This document shows, piece after piece, positions 21,255-32,360 of a stretch of 64,000 nt of DNA. Within the stretch, counting starts at the first letter, position 1; every line of letters starts with the position of its first letter. A program made the position numbers and the translations under genes. The notes under the pieces were generated by a model. It saw only the letters and a list, made by a program, of their open reading frames with translations, made no database searches and was not told the DNA's origin. The stretch covers positions 186,001 through 250,000 of the forward strand of contig CADCXC010000035.1 of NCBI GenBank assembly GCA_902806595.1, written 5' to 3'. The DNA comes from Pyrenopolyporus hunteri. Taxonomy: Eukaryota > Ascomycota > Sordariomycetes > Xylariales > Hypoxylaceae.

Positions 21255-21668
21255 CTAGAACACTACCATGTCTACCTTGCTAGTGGAATACAATTGATCG
21301 TAAAATATATACCTATATATTTGACGATCACTATCATCTTTGGTGGGGAAGATATCTGTTCGTAGAGAAGAACTATTGGGTGTGATGATGATGTCCTCGT
21401 AAACCGTGTTGATTTTTGCGGATAACTGGTTGATACCGATGTGGTTTTTATGCTCTCGTAGCGGTGGAGCGTACGAGCTTGTTCTAATGCCGTCGTGTGG
21501 TGAGGTCGGATAAGGCGCGGCCCCTTTCGTTCTGGTAAGACTGAGATAGTAGGCAGCGGCGGTTCCCATAGAATAGGCACCAACAATGAGGATGCGAGAC
21601 GTAGTACATTCTCTAATTTTCGCCAAAGAGAAACCGAATCTGTTGGAATGTCTCGCCAAAGAACTCAA
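21255..21668 (-). pseudogene. Relic of an FAD/NAD-binding oxidoreductase N-terminus
   Basis: The frame contains SRILIVGAYSMGTAAAYYLSL, which matches the Rossmann start of DAO-type oxidoreductases (ILIVGAGSxGxxxAYxLSL). The second Gly of the GxGxxG is replaced by Tyr. Resemblance fades after about 25 residues and no catalytic domain follows downstream. It looks like a decayed fragment of a gene related to the amine oxidase at 5960-7486. Confidence 0.4.
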
Positions 21669-22304
21669 AGCGAAAAGTAAGTTAGTGGATGAATCTTATC
21701 GTTAAATACTATTTTTATGGTAAGCAACGATTGGCCTTTCAACTGGGAAGTGCTATAAACACGACAAATGCCGTGATGTTGGGTGTTATGTCAGCACATG
21801 AACATATATGTCGGGGCCATAAACGTTCTCCTTGGGCAAGCTTCTCCCCAGGCGCCCGCAGCCAGCTACATGTTGGCCTACCTGACAAAGCAAGCGCCTG
21901 TCAGATTCCAATCAGCCTATGTCTTCAAGATTACTTGAGAAGAAACGAGATAACGGAGCAGAAGAATATATGGATCGAAAAATAAAGGAAAGAGTCAAGC
22001 TAAGCAAAAGATGCCATTATCTCGAAGCACGATAACCATAACGCCGAGGCCACAAACGGACCCCTTCCAATAGGCTCTTTTCTTTTTATCAAACGGCCGC
22101 GAAGTGGAGCATGGGCTTCCGTATCTAGGCAGAGAATAGTACAGGACGGTCCAGGCCGCCGGGGCCGAAACCGGAACGCGGACACGGATCCGGACACCTC
22201 AAACGACGGGATACAGCAAAGTAAATCATAAATACGCCATGTCCCAAACTTTTTCACTTTTTACCCTCCCTCAACCCCGTTTTATACTTCTACGCTTGGA
22301 TCCT
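21669..22304. other. Intergenic region
   Basis: Two open frames of 85-98 codons lie here but neither resembles a protein family. Nothing else is seen. Confidence 0.45.
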
Positions 22305-22571
22305 TCATCTCCTCTTCAGGTCTAGCCGAGACTTGTAACCATAATCCCTCAATCTCCAATCGCCTTGTGGTTTCTTACTGCCCCCGTAGCTGGCCTGTAC
22401 GTCGTCAATCTTGAAGATGAGCTCGTCGTCATCATCTAAGCTAACAGTGTTGTTCCTGTTGCTGTTGGTGTTCTGCCCACCGTTGGTGTACTGTTGATTG
22501 CGATTATTTTGGTTACTACCGCTGCTACCTCGGTTTGTGGAGCCGGAGGTGATTGTTTGGCTGCCGGACAT
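22305..22571 (-). CDS. Small Asn/Ser/Gln-rich hypothetical protein
   Basis: 88 codons from an ATG at 22571. The first ~43 residues are Ser/Asn/Gln/Thr-rich low complexity. The rest is a charged tail with DDDDELIFKIDDVQASYG, then GDWRLRDYGYKSRLDLKRR. The acidic-then-basic tail looks more protein-like than a random frame, and an A/G-rich leader precedes the start. No signal peptide or known domain. It may be a disordered protein; I do not recognise it. Confidence 0.5.
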   Translation of the reverse strand: MSGSQTITSGSTNRGSSGSNQNNRNQQYTNGGQNTNSNRNNTVSLDDDDELIFKIDDVQASYGGSKKPQGDWRLRDYGYKSRLDLKRR

Positions 22572-23719
22572 GTTGAGTGACCCTTGAGTTAGACACTTGG
22601 GAGAGTTGGCTAGATTTAGGTTCTCTTGGAAGGACGATGAGTTGGGCTTTAACGAGCGTCTTGTTTAAACAAGTGAGTACTGGATTGTGAGTAGTGGTTA
22701 GAATGATGCTGTCACTTCACAACGAAGATGCGGGGAGATGAGGTATATGACAGCCCACATATAGTGTGGATTTTATATGAATCAATATTGCAACGCCTTC
22801 CATGGTACAAGTTCGGTTGCGCGGGGATTTTAAGGATATATTTTGTGACTTCTCCAATCAAGGAGCGCCTTCAAGGTATTGATCATATGACTGTACCAGA
22901 AACTTGCGCTGGCAGGTTCGTCTTCACATTAATACCTGGCACTTAATTGGAAGTTGTCGCCGGAACCGCGCCATCGTGCAAGTATACGCCGCGCTAGAGT
23001 CAATTATGGAGTCAGAACCAGCTCACTCGATATATCTTGGGTAAGTATCGTCCCGACTTGTCTACTACGTGGCCAACCATGAGCTATGAGTGGGCAGGCT
23101 GGACTAAGCAGTCGCTGAATATATGCTTTACCCCTGAAACGTAGACTTGAGCGAGTTTATGGCGTCTTACGGCACGGGAATTGAAATATCGCTAGTGGTA
23201 ATTCTCCGACGTCAAGACGTCTTCCTTCCTGAGTTTAGATAGTTAAGAGCAATTACGAAGTCTCAAACCAGATGCTACCCGGATATAAGGGCATGGAACG
23301 ATTTTAAGCTTTGAGTTCGACTACACTACGGAGCCGATATTCCGGAAATGCGAAAGTTATCCGCAGCGACGCAGGTGGTATAAATGGATAACATACCTGG
23401 GCAGGTGTGGCTTAGTATCGTCAGTTCCTCTAATTCCTATTTTGGCTCTGTAACTGCCATAACTTGATAGAAAGAGGCTGCATCTATTGCCCGTACCATC
23501 TTGGGAGTAGGTACTCAATTCATCAAAGCAAGTCAATGTAACATAGAAGTTAATGAGCGTGTATACCGACCAGAAGCCCCGTGTAGCATTCTCGATCATT
23601 CATCCTGCTTCTCTCCCGCGCACTCGTTGCTTTTGGCAGTCACGACGCCCATGAGCCCCTATCGCAACCACTTATCCGAAACCCACCGCGGAAAATGAAT
23701 AGGGATCGCTTGCGGCTGC
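22572..23719. other. Intergenic region
   Basis: No recognisable gene in about 1.1 kb. The frames at 22728-22946 and 23357-23599 look random. Confidence 0.5.
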
Positions 23720-24223
23720 TCAAGCCTCACCATCGGCGAAGTCGAAGTTAATCAGCTCCTCCTCTTCCTCTAAGATATTGTCGCGACCACCCTGAGCCTT
23801 GCGGGCTCCTGCCTCAGTTTTCACCCGAGGCCCTCTCTTAGCCTTAGTATTGCTCTTGCGTTTCTTGACGGGGGTAGCCTTAATATCCGCCTCGTCACCG
23901 CTGCTCGAGGTCTTCACACGCTTGGTACCTGCCGACCCCTCAACGGCTGCCATCCTCGGACTAGAAGAGGGAGTCACAGGGCCGGCGCCGGTATTCTCGA
24001 ACCAATTGTACTTCTTGCATACCTGGCGAAAGCGCTCTCTGGCCACCTTGGCGTTGCTCAAGTTGAGTTGTGTGGCGATACCGTCCCAGTCAGCGACGTT
24101 GGGCTTTGCCGGAGGGCCGCAGGTCTTAAAGATTGCATCGATTATCCTCATGTCTCCGAGTGCAAGGGTAGGAGTAGGAGTAGCTTTCTCCCCAGGTGCC
24201 GCTTGGGCCTTCTTTGGAGCCAT
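23720..24223 (-). CDS. Myb-like DNA-binding-domain nuclear protein
   Basis: A single-exon gene of 167 residues from the ATG at 24223. Residues ~24-76 (MRIIDAIFKTCGPPAKPNVADWDGIATQL... followed by ERFRQVCKKYNW) match the fungal Myb/SANT-like domain found in many short Pezizomycotina proteins, with conserved Trp in VADWDGIA and in KYNWFE. The remainder is disordered: a Ser/Pro linker, a basic nuclear-localisation-like PVKKRKSNTKAKR, and an acidic tail (EEEEELINFDFADGE). It is probably a small chromatin or DNA-binding protein; targets are unknown. The N-terminus MAPKKAQAAPGEKA is also basic. Confidence 0.78.
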   Translation of the reverse strand: MAPKKAQAAPGEKATPTPTLALGDMRIIDAIFKTCGPPAKPNVADWDGIATQLNLSNAKVARERFRQVCKKYNWFENTGAGPVTPSSSPRMAAVEGSAGTKRVKTSSSGDEADIKATPVKKRKSNTKAKRGPRVKTEAGARKAQGGRDNILEEEEELINFDFADGEA

Positions 24224-26283
24224 CTTAAGGTGTTAGTTGGTATTAGTAAGAGGCGCATTCAATGCGTGTCGCCAGTTGGCTTAATCAGGTATTAATAGAA
24301 GTAGCGCCTTACCTCGTTAGGTTTGTTCGAGTCTAGTCTGCTTGGACTGATACAGTAGGCCGTGGTGTGATGGAAGTTGAAAGGATATGTCGATGTGTGT
24401 TGAGAATCTGTTGTGGTTCGTGTGCAGGATAACTTTCGTGTAAAAGGGGAAGCGTTTTCCACCAGAGTTATGTTTTAGAGAAACTGACCTGGGAGGTTCC
24501 GCTGGCAAAAGAGTTGGATAACCAGATACACTCTACCAAAGTGTTTGAAGAAGTATCGATAAGAGACGTGGTTAGCCAGGCAACGAAGGTGACCAGTTAC
24601 GGACATCAACAAGACCGTGTTTTTAATAAGATCACGGAGAATTATTCGCTGTGGCGAGAGGTGAAAATTCTTAAGCCACCAAACGTACCGAGGTAATATA
24701 GTTTGAGACGGCGTCGGGAATTCTAACGATTTATATGAGTGACCTTATGGGAATATTAACGAGAATTAACGCCATGACGTTGATACTACGAACTTGCAAG
24801 TTCGATAGATCACGACGGAACGTGTGGTCTCTACTATGGCAGCGTGAATTGTAGCTTCTACAAACATAGTTGACCCTTTCCTCTACGTTAATAGGTCCTT
24901 CCCCTCAAAAAGCCTGGGCCCGGCACGAATGTGCGTGCGACTTATCAGATTTCAATAGCGCGGTAGGGGGAGATGCCTCAGGTTTCTGTGATCAATTTAC
25001 GGGATAATATTGGCATCATAGACGACGATATAAACACCTTATATATAAAGGGATATTTAGATATTCAATGAGCGCTGCAATATCTTACTCGAAGTACCTT
25101 AAATATTATATCGACCAAGTTTTAATAGAATATGTTTTATTCCCTTCGACGCTCGAATGCCTTCACAACAAATGAATCCTTGTCCTCGCGCCGTTACACG
25201 AGAAGCGCTAGTAAGGACAACCAAACGCCATAATATGATATGTCAGGCTAGAGTCTCAAATACTTTATTTCTATCCAAAAGTCTAAGGGCAAAGAAGTGT
25301 TTGGTACTTCGAGTCCTGCTACGCAAATGCCTAACAATGGTACCATCTATATTGTTATCTATCGGAGGAACGGCGTATGATAGGTGCGATAAGAGTGATA
25401 AAGGTGATAGAAGAATCTATCTCTACCTAGGCATCGAGGCCCGTCGGATTCGTTCGACTTCGAGGACCCCTTCTTACCTGACCTGCCTCGGGAAAATGTG
25501 CTTAAGACCTAAACCCCAAAACTACCTAAGGATATTAGGTACTGAATTAACAAAAGCTTACCCACCCAAGTAAACCCGTGATTAGTTTAGGGCTCATCTT
25601 TAGTTGAGAGGTCTGCCATATCCTGACGATGGGTACCTACTACGATCTTGTCACGATCGCACCAATGATGGACTGATAGAAGTTCCTTAGAACTTGACTA
25701 GAGGAGAGCGGCGGGGAAATAGGAACGTCTATGCAAGGGCTTTATGTGGGTACTTAATCGTTCTCCCCGGCGCCTCGTCAGGACTGTAGGCTAACGATCT
25801 ATTTTTAACATGTAGCCTACCTACCCAGGTAATATGCATTTTGAAGGACGTCGATTAAACAAAACCTTCGGTCCCTACTCTTTGCGCCCAAGCTAATCTA
25901 TCAGTACGGGGGGCCTGCATCTAAACCCCCTAACCAAACAGTGACGAAATTAGATCATGTAGGATACCCCGAGGAGAGGGGATGCAACGTAAAGGCATTG
26001 CTGTGTCTATAAAAGTTGCTCAAAGGATATAAACATAGACCAGCCTCATCGTTAACACGCCGTTGTTTGTGTTCTATGATCAGGACCCTTGAGCCATATA
26101 GCAATATACATGTGAACAATAGGTAATCATTCCACGACCCCCTCTTTTTATTTTCACCGCTATTTTTGACCACTCAGTTATTCTCCAACAAAACAAGGCG
26201 CTGCTCTGGCATCTCAACTGCTATCTCCAATCAACTAAGTCGGGCTAGCTAGCGTCCTTGGAGTCTAGGTACGATTTTATAAC
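24224..26283. other. Gene-free region of about 2 kb
   Basis: No gene recognised. The frame at 25157-25573 (138 codons) is Arg/Lys/Cys/Leu-rich with no family match and looks accidental. TAGGTA/TACCTA motifs occur near 25820. The right end serves as promoter of the esterase pseudogene. Confidence 0.5.
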
Positions 26284-27476
26284 ATGTGCGACTTCTCGGA
26301 ATATGGCGTGCCTAGTGAAAATTGGCTCGAAGTGAGCAGCAAGGCGCCGACACCGCAGCCGAACCTCTCTATAATTGAGAGCCGCACCCTCGCTAATAAG
26401 CAACGTGAAAAGCTTGCTGCCGAGCAAATGAAACCTCTGGCTCCTCTGGTCCGAATGTGTGATCATACCATCCCGACTCGAGACGAATCCAACCTCTTAG
26501 CACGTAGCTATAGGTCGGTGGACTCCGACACCGCCCAACAGTTCCCGGTCTTCATGTACTTCCACGGCGGTGGCTTCTTGTCCGGTACCATTGCCTCTGA
26601 AGACGCTGTTTGCTCTCGTATTGCCGTGAATACCAAAGCTGTCGTTTTGAACGTGTGCTATCGACATACCCCTGAGCATACATATCCTACAGCATAGAAT
26701 GACACCCATGATTCATTCGAATGGTTACGCAGCCATATCAAAGACTTAGGCGGCGACCCACAACAGGTTGTTCTTGGAGGCATCTCAGCAGGAGCGCAGC
26801 TCGTTGCATCTTTCGTGCTCCAGAAGAATTTGGGTCGGCTGTCTGCATCACGCCCGCCCATGGCAGGCCAAATACTAATGGCCCCCCCTCTGATCAACAT
26901 TGACTGCTATGGGCCGATGACTCGAAGGTTCAAAGACCCAACGAGATTTTCTATAAACTAGAATCGAAATGCGCCCATAGTTTCGATGGCTACTTTCCGA
27001 GTCTATACAGTACGTGAACTTTACATCGCACTCTTTGTGCATCAATACTTAAGTGGGCATGGCTAACAATGGGGTTCACAGGACTTGCTCAAGATTGATA
27101 ATCCAGATGAGAATGACCTTCGCTTGAACCCCGGCTACGCATCGTCTTCGCAAGTCGCGGGATTTCCTCCAACAGTATGCGCAGTTGCAGGGCTCGATCT
27201 TCTCAGGGACGAGGGCCTGCTATATGCAAAGACGTTGGTCGAGGCTGGGTAAGCCGGATGCCTATTCTAATAGTGTTTCTATATTGTTAAAGTAGCTGAC
27301 GTTGCTCTAGGGTACCAACAGATGTGCACATGTTTCCAGGACTACCACACAGTTTTGCAACCGTATTTCCCGCTCTGTCAGAAAGTAAACGATGGAACAA
27401 GGTCATGGACGAGGGAATACTCTGGACTCTATCCAAGCCTTCTGCGACGGGTGTTTTTGAAATCAAGACCAAATAG
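26284..27476 (+). pseudogene. Alpha/beta-hydrolase (esterase/lipase) pseudogene with two internal stops
   Basis: Exons 26284-27009, 27082-27248 and 27311-27476 join in phase to 353 codons, normal for the fungal alpha/beta-hydrolase-3 family. The oxyanion motif HGGGF, the nucleophile elbow GGISAGAQ, the acid segment AGLDLLRDEG and the catalytic His in GLPHSFA are all present. The exon-1 frame is cut by TAG at 26695-26697 (where the family has Trp, in YPTA-x-NDTHDSFEWL) and by TAG at 26959-26961. Homology and frame continue past both. Each stop equals one C-to-T change in CpA context (TGG to TAG on one strand, CAG to TAG on the other), as made by RIP. The gene is followed without a gap by the broken transporter. 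Inactive unless the stops are read through. Confidence 0.85.
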
Positions 27477-28899
27477 AGTCTTGTAGGCTGGATGCTGTAT
27501 TCTTCCACTCTAGTACTAATCCTAAATAGTGTTTACCAAGCATACTACGTACCGTAGTAGATGAACTTCTAAGCCAAGAATCTCCGTCCCGTATTTCCTG
27601 GATCGGGTCCCTCCAGTGCTGAAAGACACGGTAAATGAGCATCAATTGTACATCTATTAGGTAGTCTGATCTACTGAATATGATGGAGGGAGGTCCTGGT
27701 TATATATACACTACTGCCAAGATTGTCATGTACTGTACCTGAAGGCAGTCCCTTGACCACTAAATTCAGCATCCAGTTCTATTCCGTCTTCGCTTTTGGG
27801 GCTATCGGGGGGCCTTTATTTGATCGATATGGATCAAAGGCGGGATTCTTCCCTTTGCCTGCTAAAAACACCTCTCCATTCCTCCATCCGAATATCACCA
27901 CAGGTTTATTTGGCGCTAAGGCTAACATGAGGAGCATAGATCATCTTCCCCTTCGCGATAGCCTATGTTCTCTCTATCATGTTGACTAGTATCTGCCATG
28001 AATACTATCAATTCGTCCTCGCTCAAGGGGTTTTGAGCGGCATCGCAAACGGGGCTGTCACCACACCAGCGGTAGCTGCTACGTCCCAATACTTCGACAA
28101 GAAGAGAGGGGCAGCAATAGGGCTAGCTATAGCTGGCTCATCTCTTAGCGGCGTAGTTTTTCCCTTGGCACTCAGCCAGATGCTTGAAAATAAAGGTTTG
28201 GGTTTCGGTTGGACTGTTCGTATCGTCGGCTTCATCATCCTGGGGCTCCTCTCCATCGCGTGTACCCTTATCAAAGAGCGGCTGCCATCACGAAAGACGC
28301 GTTTGTTCCTACCAAGGGCTCTTACCGAAAGGAAATATATCTGCATCATCGTCTCCGGGTTTTTCCTATTTCTTGGCATGCTTACCCCTTTCTTCTACCT
28401 TCCCGCTTATGCCCAAAGCCAGGGAATGGACCCGTTGCTTGCCTCGTACCTCGTTGCCATTCTCAATACCGCTTCTCTACCAGGACGGCTTATCCCAGGT
28501 ATCCTGTCCGATAAATTTGGCCGTTCCAATATATATCTTGTGTCAGCTGTCAGCACAGCGATTCTGCTCTTCTGTTGGACGCGGTGTATTAGCCAGGCAT
28601 CCATTATCGCCTTCACGGTTTTGTATGAGCTTTCTTCAGGTGGGATTATATCGGGAAACTCCATAAATATAGCCTCTGCGACGGATGATCCGAAGAACAT
28701 TGGAACTTACATTGGTCAAGCCGCGCCAATTATTTCCATTGCAAGCTTGATTGGGCCACCCATAAATGGTGCTTTCTTGGATACATATGAAGGCTTTTGG
28801 GAACTTTCCATTTTTAATGGTGTGGCATGCATCTTGGGTGCATGTGGCGTGGTGGCCTCGAAATCGGTGACAAAGGGGGGCATGTTTGGCAAGGCCTAA
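27477..28899 (+). pseudogene. MFS monocarboxylate-transporter-like pseudogene (frameshift, no start)
   Basis: Transporter homology begins right after the esterase stop: GWMLYSSTLVLILNSVYQAYY is TM1 (from 27486). The frame then hits TAG TAG at 27555-27560, while the next frame continues the family as QESPSRISWIGSL, so there is a frameshift near 27550. An intron at 27616-27769 (GT...AG) restores SIQ-type sequence leading to GAIGGPLFDRYGSK. A further intron at 27840-27939 has a GC rather than GT donor. From 27940 to 28899 (320 codons) the remaining helices are intact, including HEYYQF, FDKKRGAAIGLAIAGSS and GRLIPGILSDKFGR. No start codon and no cytosolic N-terminus are found. Substrate unknown; the family carries monocarboxylates or small metabolites. 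Confidence 0.75.
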
Positions 28900-30799
28900 C
28901 CAACGGCTTGGCCATGTTCTGCTTGGCTATGTGTAGGGAATTGGATATCGAACTAGAGGTCACCCCCGTAGGGTGAAACAACAGCCCGAGGTTTCTTATA
29001 ATTCCTACGATTATTTCTATAGCTATACTCTTCGCGGGACCTCACAATAAGTCCTTCGATCAGTCCTTGAACACGGCTTCTAATACAACTTCTAATACAC
29101 CCCTCATGAGACTTTTCTAAGAATCCTTCGAAAGAAACGGTATGAGAAACTATTCTACCTTACTAATTTAAAAGATTTTCTCTATTAAAAAAATTCGTAG
29201 TTCGAGAGCCGGCTATGTTCTAGTAGGGCGCTTGGTGGAAAATGGGGCCCGAATAGGTCATTAAGCCTATAAGTACCGGTGCTTTCCGGCGCCTACGGTC
29301 GGCTAGACTTCGTAACGATCGCGGTTATACCCCGCCGGTACACCAGATAACTCTATAGCGCGCCGAACGCGAACTAACCCGGAGGAATCAACGAGCACAG
29401 CCAAAACTTAGTTCACTATTACGCCGGCCGTTCGAATAGATTTGCAAGATATTCCGATCGATGCGGAGATGCAGTGGGCTCTGAATTTATCTTTACGCGC
29501 TTCCTAGGTACCTAAATATGTTTTTCAGGGCTGGTCCATTCCCCCTGTGAAAGTGCCAAATTCAGCACCGCACCTCAGTAAGCAACCAATTAACCAACCA
29601 ACACTTAAAATTAAATGTAACAAGCTCACCATAATTCTTCCCCATATGGAGGCGAGAAGGATTGCGGTAATACTATAGGGGCTGTCTATAAACCAGGGGT
29701 TTTTATTACTACTCGTCGCCAGCCACAATGCAGATTGATCATCAGATGAAGCGCGCGTACCATAAATCTTAGACAGCAAAGGAGGTGTTTGGTAACGGAT
29801 AACATTGCGATTATATGCAACCGAAAATCATTCGGATTTAATGCACATCTTTAATCTCTCTTCTCGTATGGTACAAAACTAGTCGAAAGAGTCTTCGGTC
29901 CGAACGTAGATCAGTTCAGTAGGACACCGGTAGCGCAAGAGGAACCAAGATTCAGCCCTTCGATACACGCACAGAATGCGGGAACCACAGGAAATCCACA
30001 AAACGAGTAACATATATGTGGCTTTCGATCCATGTAAATGCTGGTTCGCTGCGTTCCATCTGTATTTCTCCTTTCCAGAATGGGCTTTCGCATGATGGCA
30101 GAAAAAGGTTTGTGCTCTAATCCCCCCTGACGATCAATGCTACCTAAAAAAGCTTGCTTGGATAGCGTCGAAACGTCGACGACCGTTTACGCGTGTCCAA
30201 TGGCGTCAACTGTGGGGACTCCCACACAGGGCCGTACGTAGTCCCTTTAAGAAGTTGTACTAGAGACTATATACGCAGACGGCCCATACTCGACATCTCC
30301 GCCATACGTATGTAGTGTAGTTTCAGCGGGTAGACAGGCGACCAATGTTCCCACATCACCGGAACCAACCCGGCGACAGACATGGGACTCCCTGTCCCAT
30401 ACGTACACTGATACAAAACAGCTTCTCAAAGTGAATGCGATTATCTGGTCGGGTGGTCCGCTGAACTTATAGGGTTCCTTACAACTAGTCACAGGGCCCA
30501 CAGAAACTACGCCATTAAACATGATACTAGTCTTGGTTCCCATTGTACGGTTAACAACTGGTACTCTAGGCCATACGAAGATCAGTGTCCGCTGGGTCCA
30601 CAAGTCGTTCAAAAGCTGCAGATTATGATGGACATGATGAATAAATCGTTCTGTTTCGAACGCTTAACACATAGAGGGGTTTCCGCTTACATAGGTAGAT
30701 TCCTACTTAACTACTTCTTTACGTCTTTGCCAAAAGCCCAACTGGGATCAACATTCTTTTTAAACCTCCTTTAACTATCCCCTCCGGAGAAGCATCACC
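28900..30799. other. Gene-free region of about 1.9 kb
   Basis: No gene recognised in either strand. The frames at 29525-29779 and 30247-30612 lack family resemblance. The right end is the GH76 promoter. Confidence 0.5.
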
Positions 30800-32360
30800 A
30801 TGTACCTATTAACCCTACTCGGCACCTGCAGCTTACTCATTAACTCGGTAGCTATAGCTGCTATTGACGTCGACTGGTCAAGTGATTGTAAGACAATTTT
30901 ATGGTGCATATGTTGTAGACGTTTACTAATGTTACCAAGCTTCTATCAAGTCAGCCGCCAGCACGATCGCTTATGGCCTTATCAAGTATTATAGTGGTGA
31001 GTTGACACGATTAACTCCAATAGCGTAATATAAGATATTCTAACTCGAGCCATAATTATAGGAAACAACACCGGCGATGTCCCCGGAAACTTACCAGATC
31101 CATACTACTGTACGTGGAAAATAACCCTCCGAACTACTCGACGGTCTACTAACGGCGTCAACAGGGTGGCACGCAGGAGCCATGTTCGGAACCCTCATAG
31201 ACTACTGGGCGTTTACGGGAGACTCGACATACAACGACATCACGTTCCAGGCGATGCAGCACCAAGTCGGGGACGACGCGGACTTCATGCCCCTGAACCA
31301 GACGAAGTCCGAGGGCAACGACGACCAGGGTTTCTGGGCCATGGCGGCGATGACGGCGGCGGAGATGAACTTCACGAACCCGGACCCGGACAAGCCGCAG
31401 TGGCTGGCGCTCGTGCAGGCCGTGTTCAACGAATACGTGAGCCGGTGGGAGACGGCGACGTGCGGGGGCGGGCTGCGGTGGCAGATCTTCACCTTCAACA
31501 ACGGGTACAACTACAAGAACTCCGTGTCCAACGGGTGCTTCTTCAACGTGGCCGCGCGCCTGGCCCGGTACACGGGCAACGAGACGTACGCCGACTGGGC
31601 GACCAAGGTCTACGACTGGGTGCAGTCGGTCGGCTTCATCGACTCCGAGTACAGCGTGTTCGACGGCGCCGGGAACGCTGGCAAGGACAATTGCACGGGC
31701 ATCAACCCGGCGCGGTTTTCGTACAATGCTGGGCTGTTCGTGCACGGCGCGGCGATAATGTATAATCATACCGACGGGTCGGACTTATGGAAGACTCGGC
31801 TGGAAGGGTTGGTCAAGTCCACAGCCAAGTATTTCTTCGAAGACGGTGTTCTCTGCGAACCAAGCTGCGAGAAGGTGAAGGCAAGCTGCAATCTGGACCA
31901 GCAGTCTTTCAAGGGATTCCTCAGTCGGTGGTTGGCCTTGACGACAACCGTCGCCCCTTTCACCGCCGATACAATCATCCCATTGCTTAAAACCTCTGCC
32001 CAGGCAGCTGTCAAACACTGCACCGGTCCCGCATCAAATGAGTTCAAGGGGGTAGACGGCACTGCATGCGGATTCGGTTGGCTCAAAGATGCATACGACG
32101 GCACGATCGGCGTGTGTGAGCAGATGAATGCGCTGCAGACGGTCATGGGGACGCTGACACACCTCGCGCCAGCGCCTTTTACGAAGGATAACGGAGGTTC
32201 ATCGGAAGGAAACCCGGATGCCGGCGCGAGTGATGAGGGCAAGATAGAGAGGCCTAGGCCTATCACAACGGGCGATAGGGCGGGGGCTGGGATACTCACT
32301 GCGCTTGCTTTGGGCGGGTTGATGAGCGCAATGTGGTTTTTGTTGGCGGACGAGAAGTAG
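30800..32360 (+). CDS. GH76 endo-1,6-alpha-mannanase, GPI-type cell-wall protein (DCW1/DFG5-like)
   Basis: Exons 30800-30887, 30940-30996, 31062-31109 and 31165-32360 join in phase to 462 residues. The start gives a signal peptide (MYLLTLLGTCSLLINSVAIAA). Exons 1-3 code the family N-terminus ending GDVPGNLPDPYYWWHAGAMFG across the last junction. The GH76 catalytic Asp pair is in GNDDQGFW (Asp117-Asp118), followed by CGGGLRWQIF and NGYNYKNSVSNG. Several N-glycosylation sites occur (NKT-type NQT, NFT, NET, NCT, NHT). The C-terminus is a hydrophilic linker then a hydrophobic segment (AGAGILTALALGGLMSAMWFLL), a GPI-attachment signal. Homologues Dcw1/Dfg5 cross-link GPI-mannoproteins to wall glucan. 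The gene appears intact, unlike its left neighbours. Confidence 0.92.

Noticed and set aside
24514..24696. 60-codon frame after the Myb-like gene
   Set aside because: Short, no conserved features, no promoter context.
25157..25573. 138-codon frame in the gap before the esterase
   Set aside because: No family match; Arg/Cys/Leu pattern looks like a random frame.
31158..31769. Long minus-strand and alternate-frame ORFs over the GH76 gene
   Set aside because: Shadows of a GC-rich coding exon; the GH76 frame has clear homology and splice sites.
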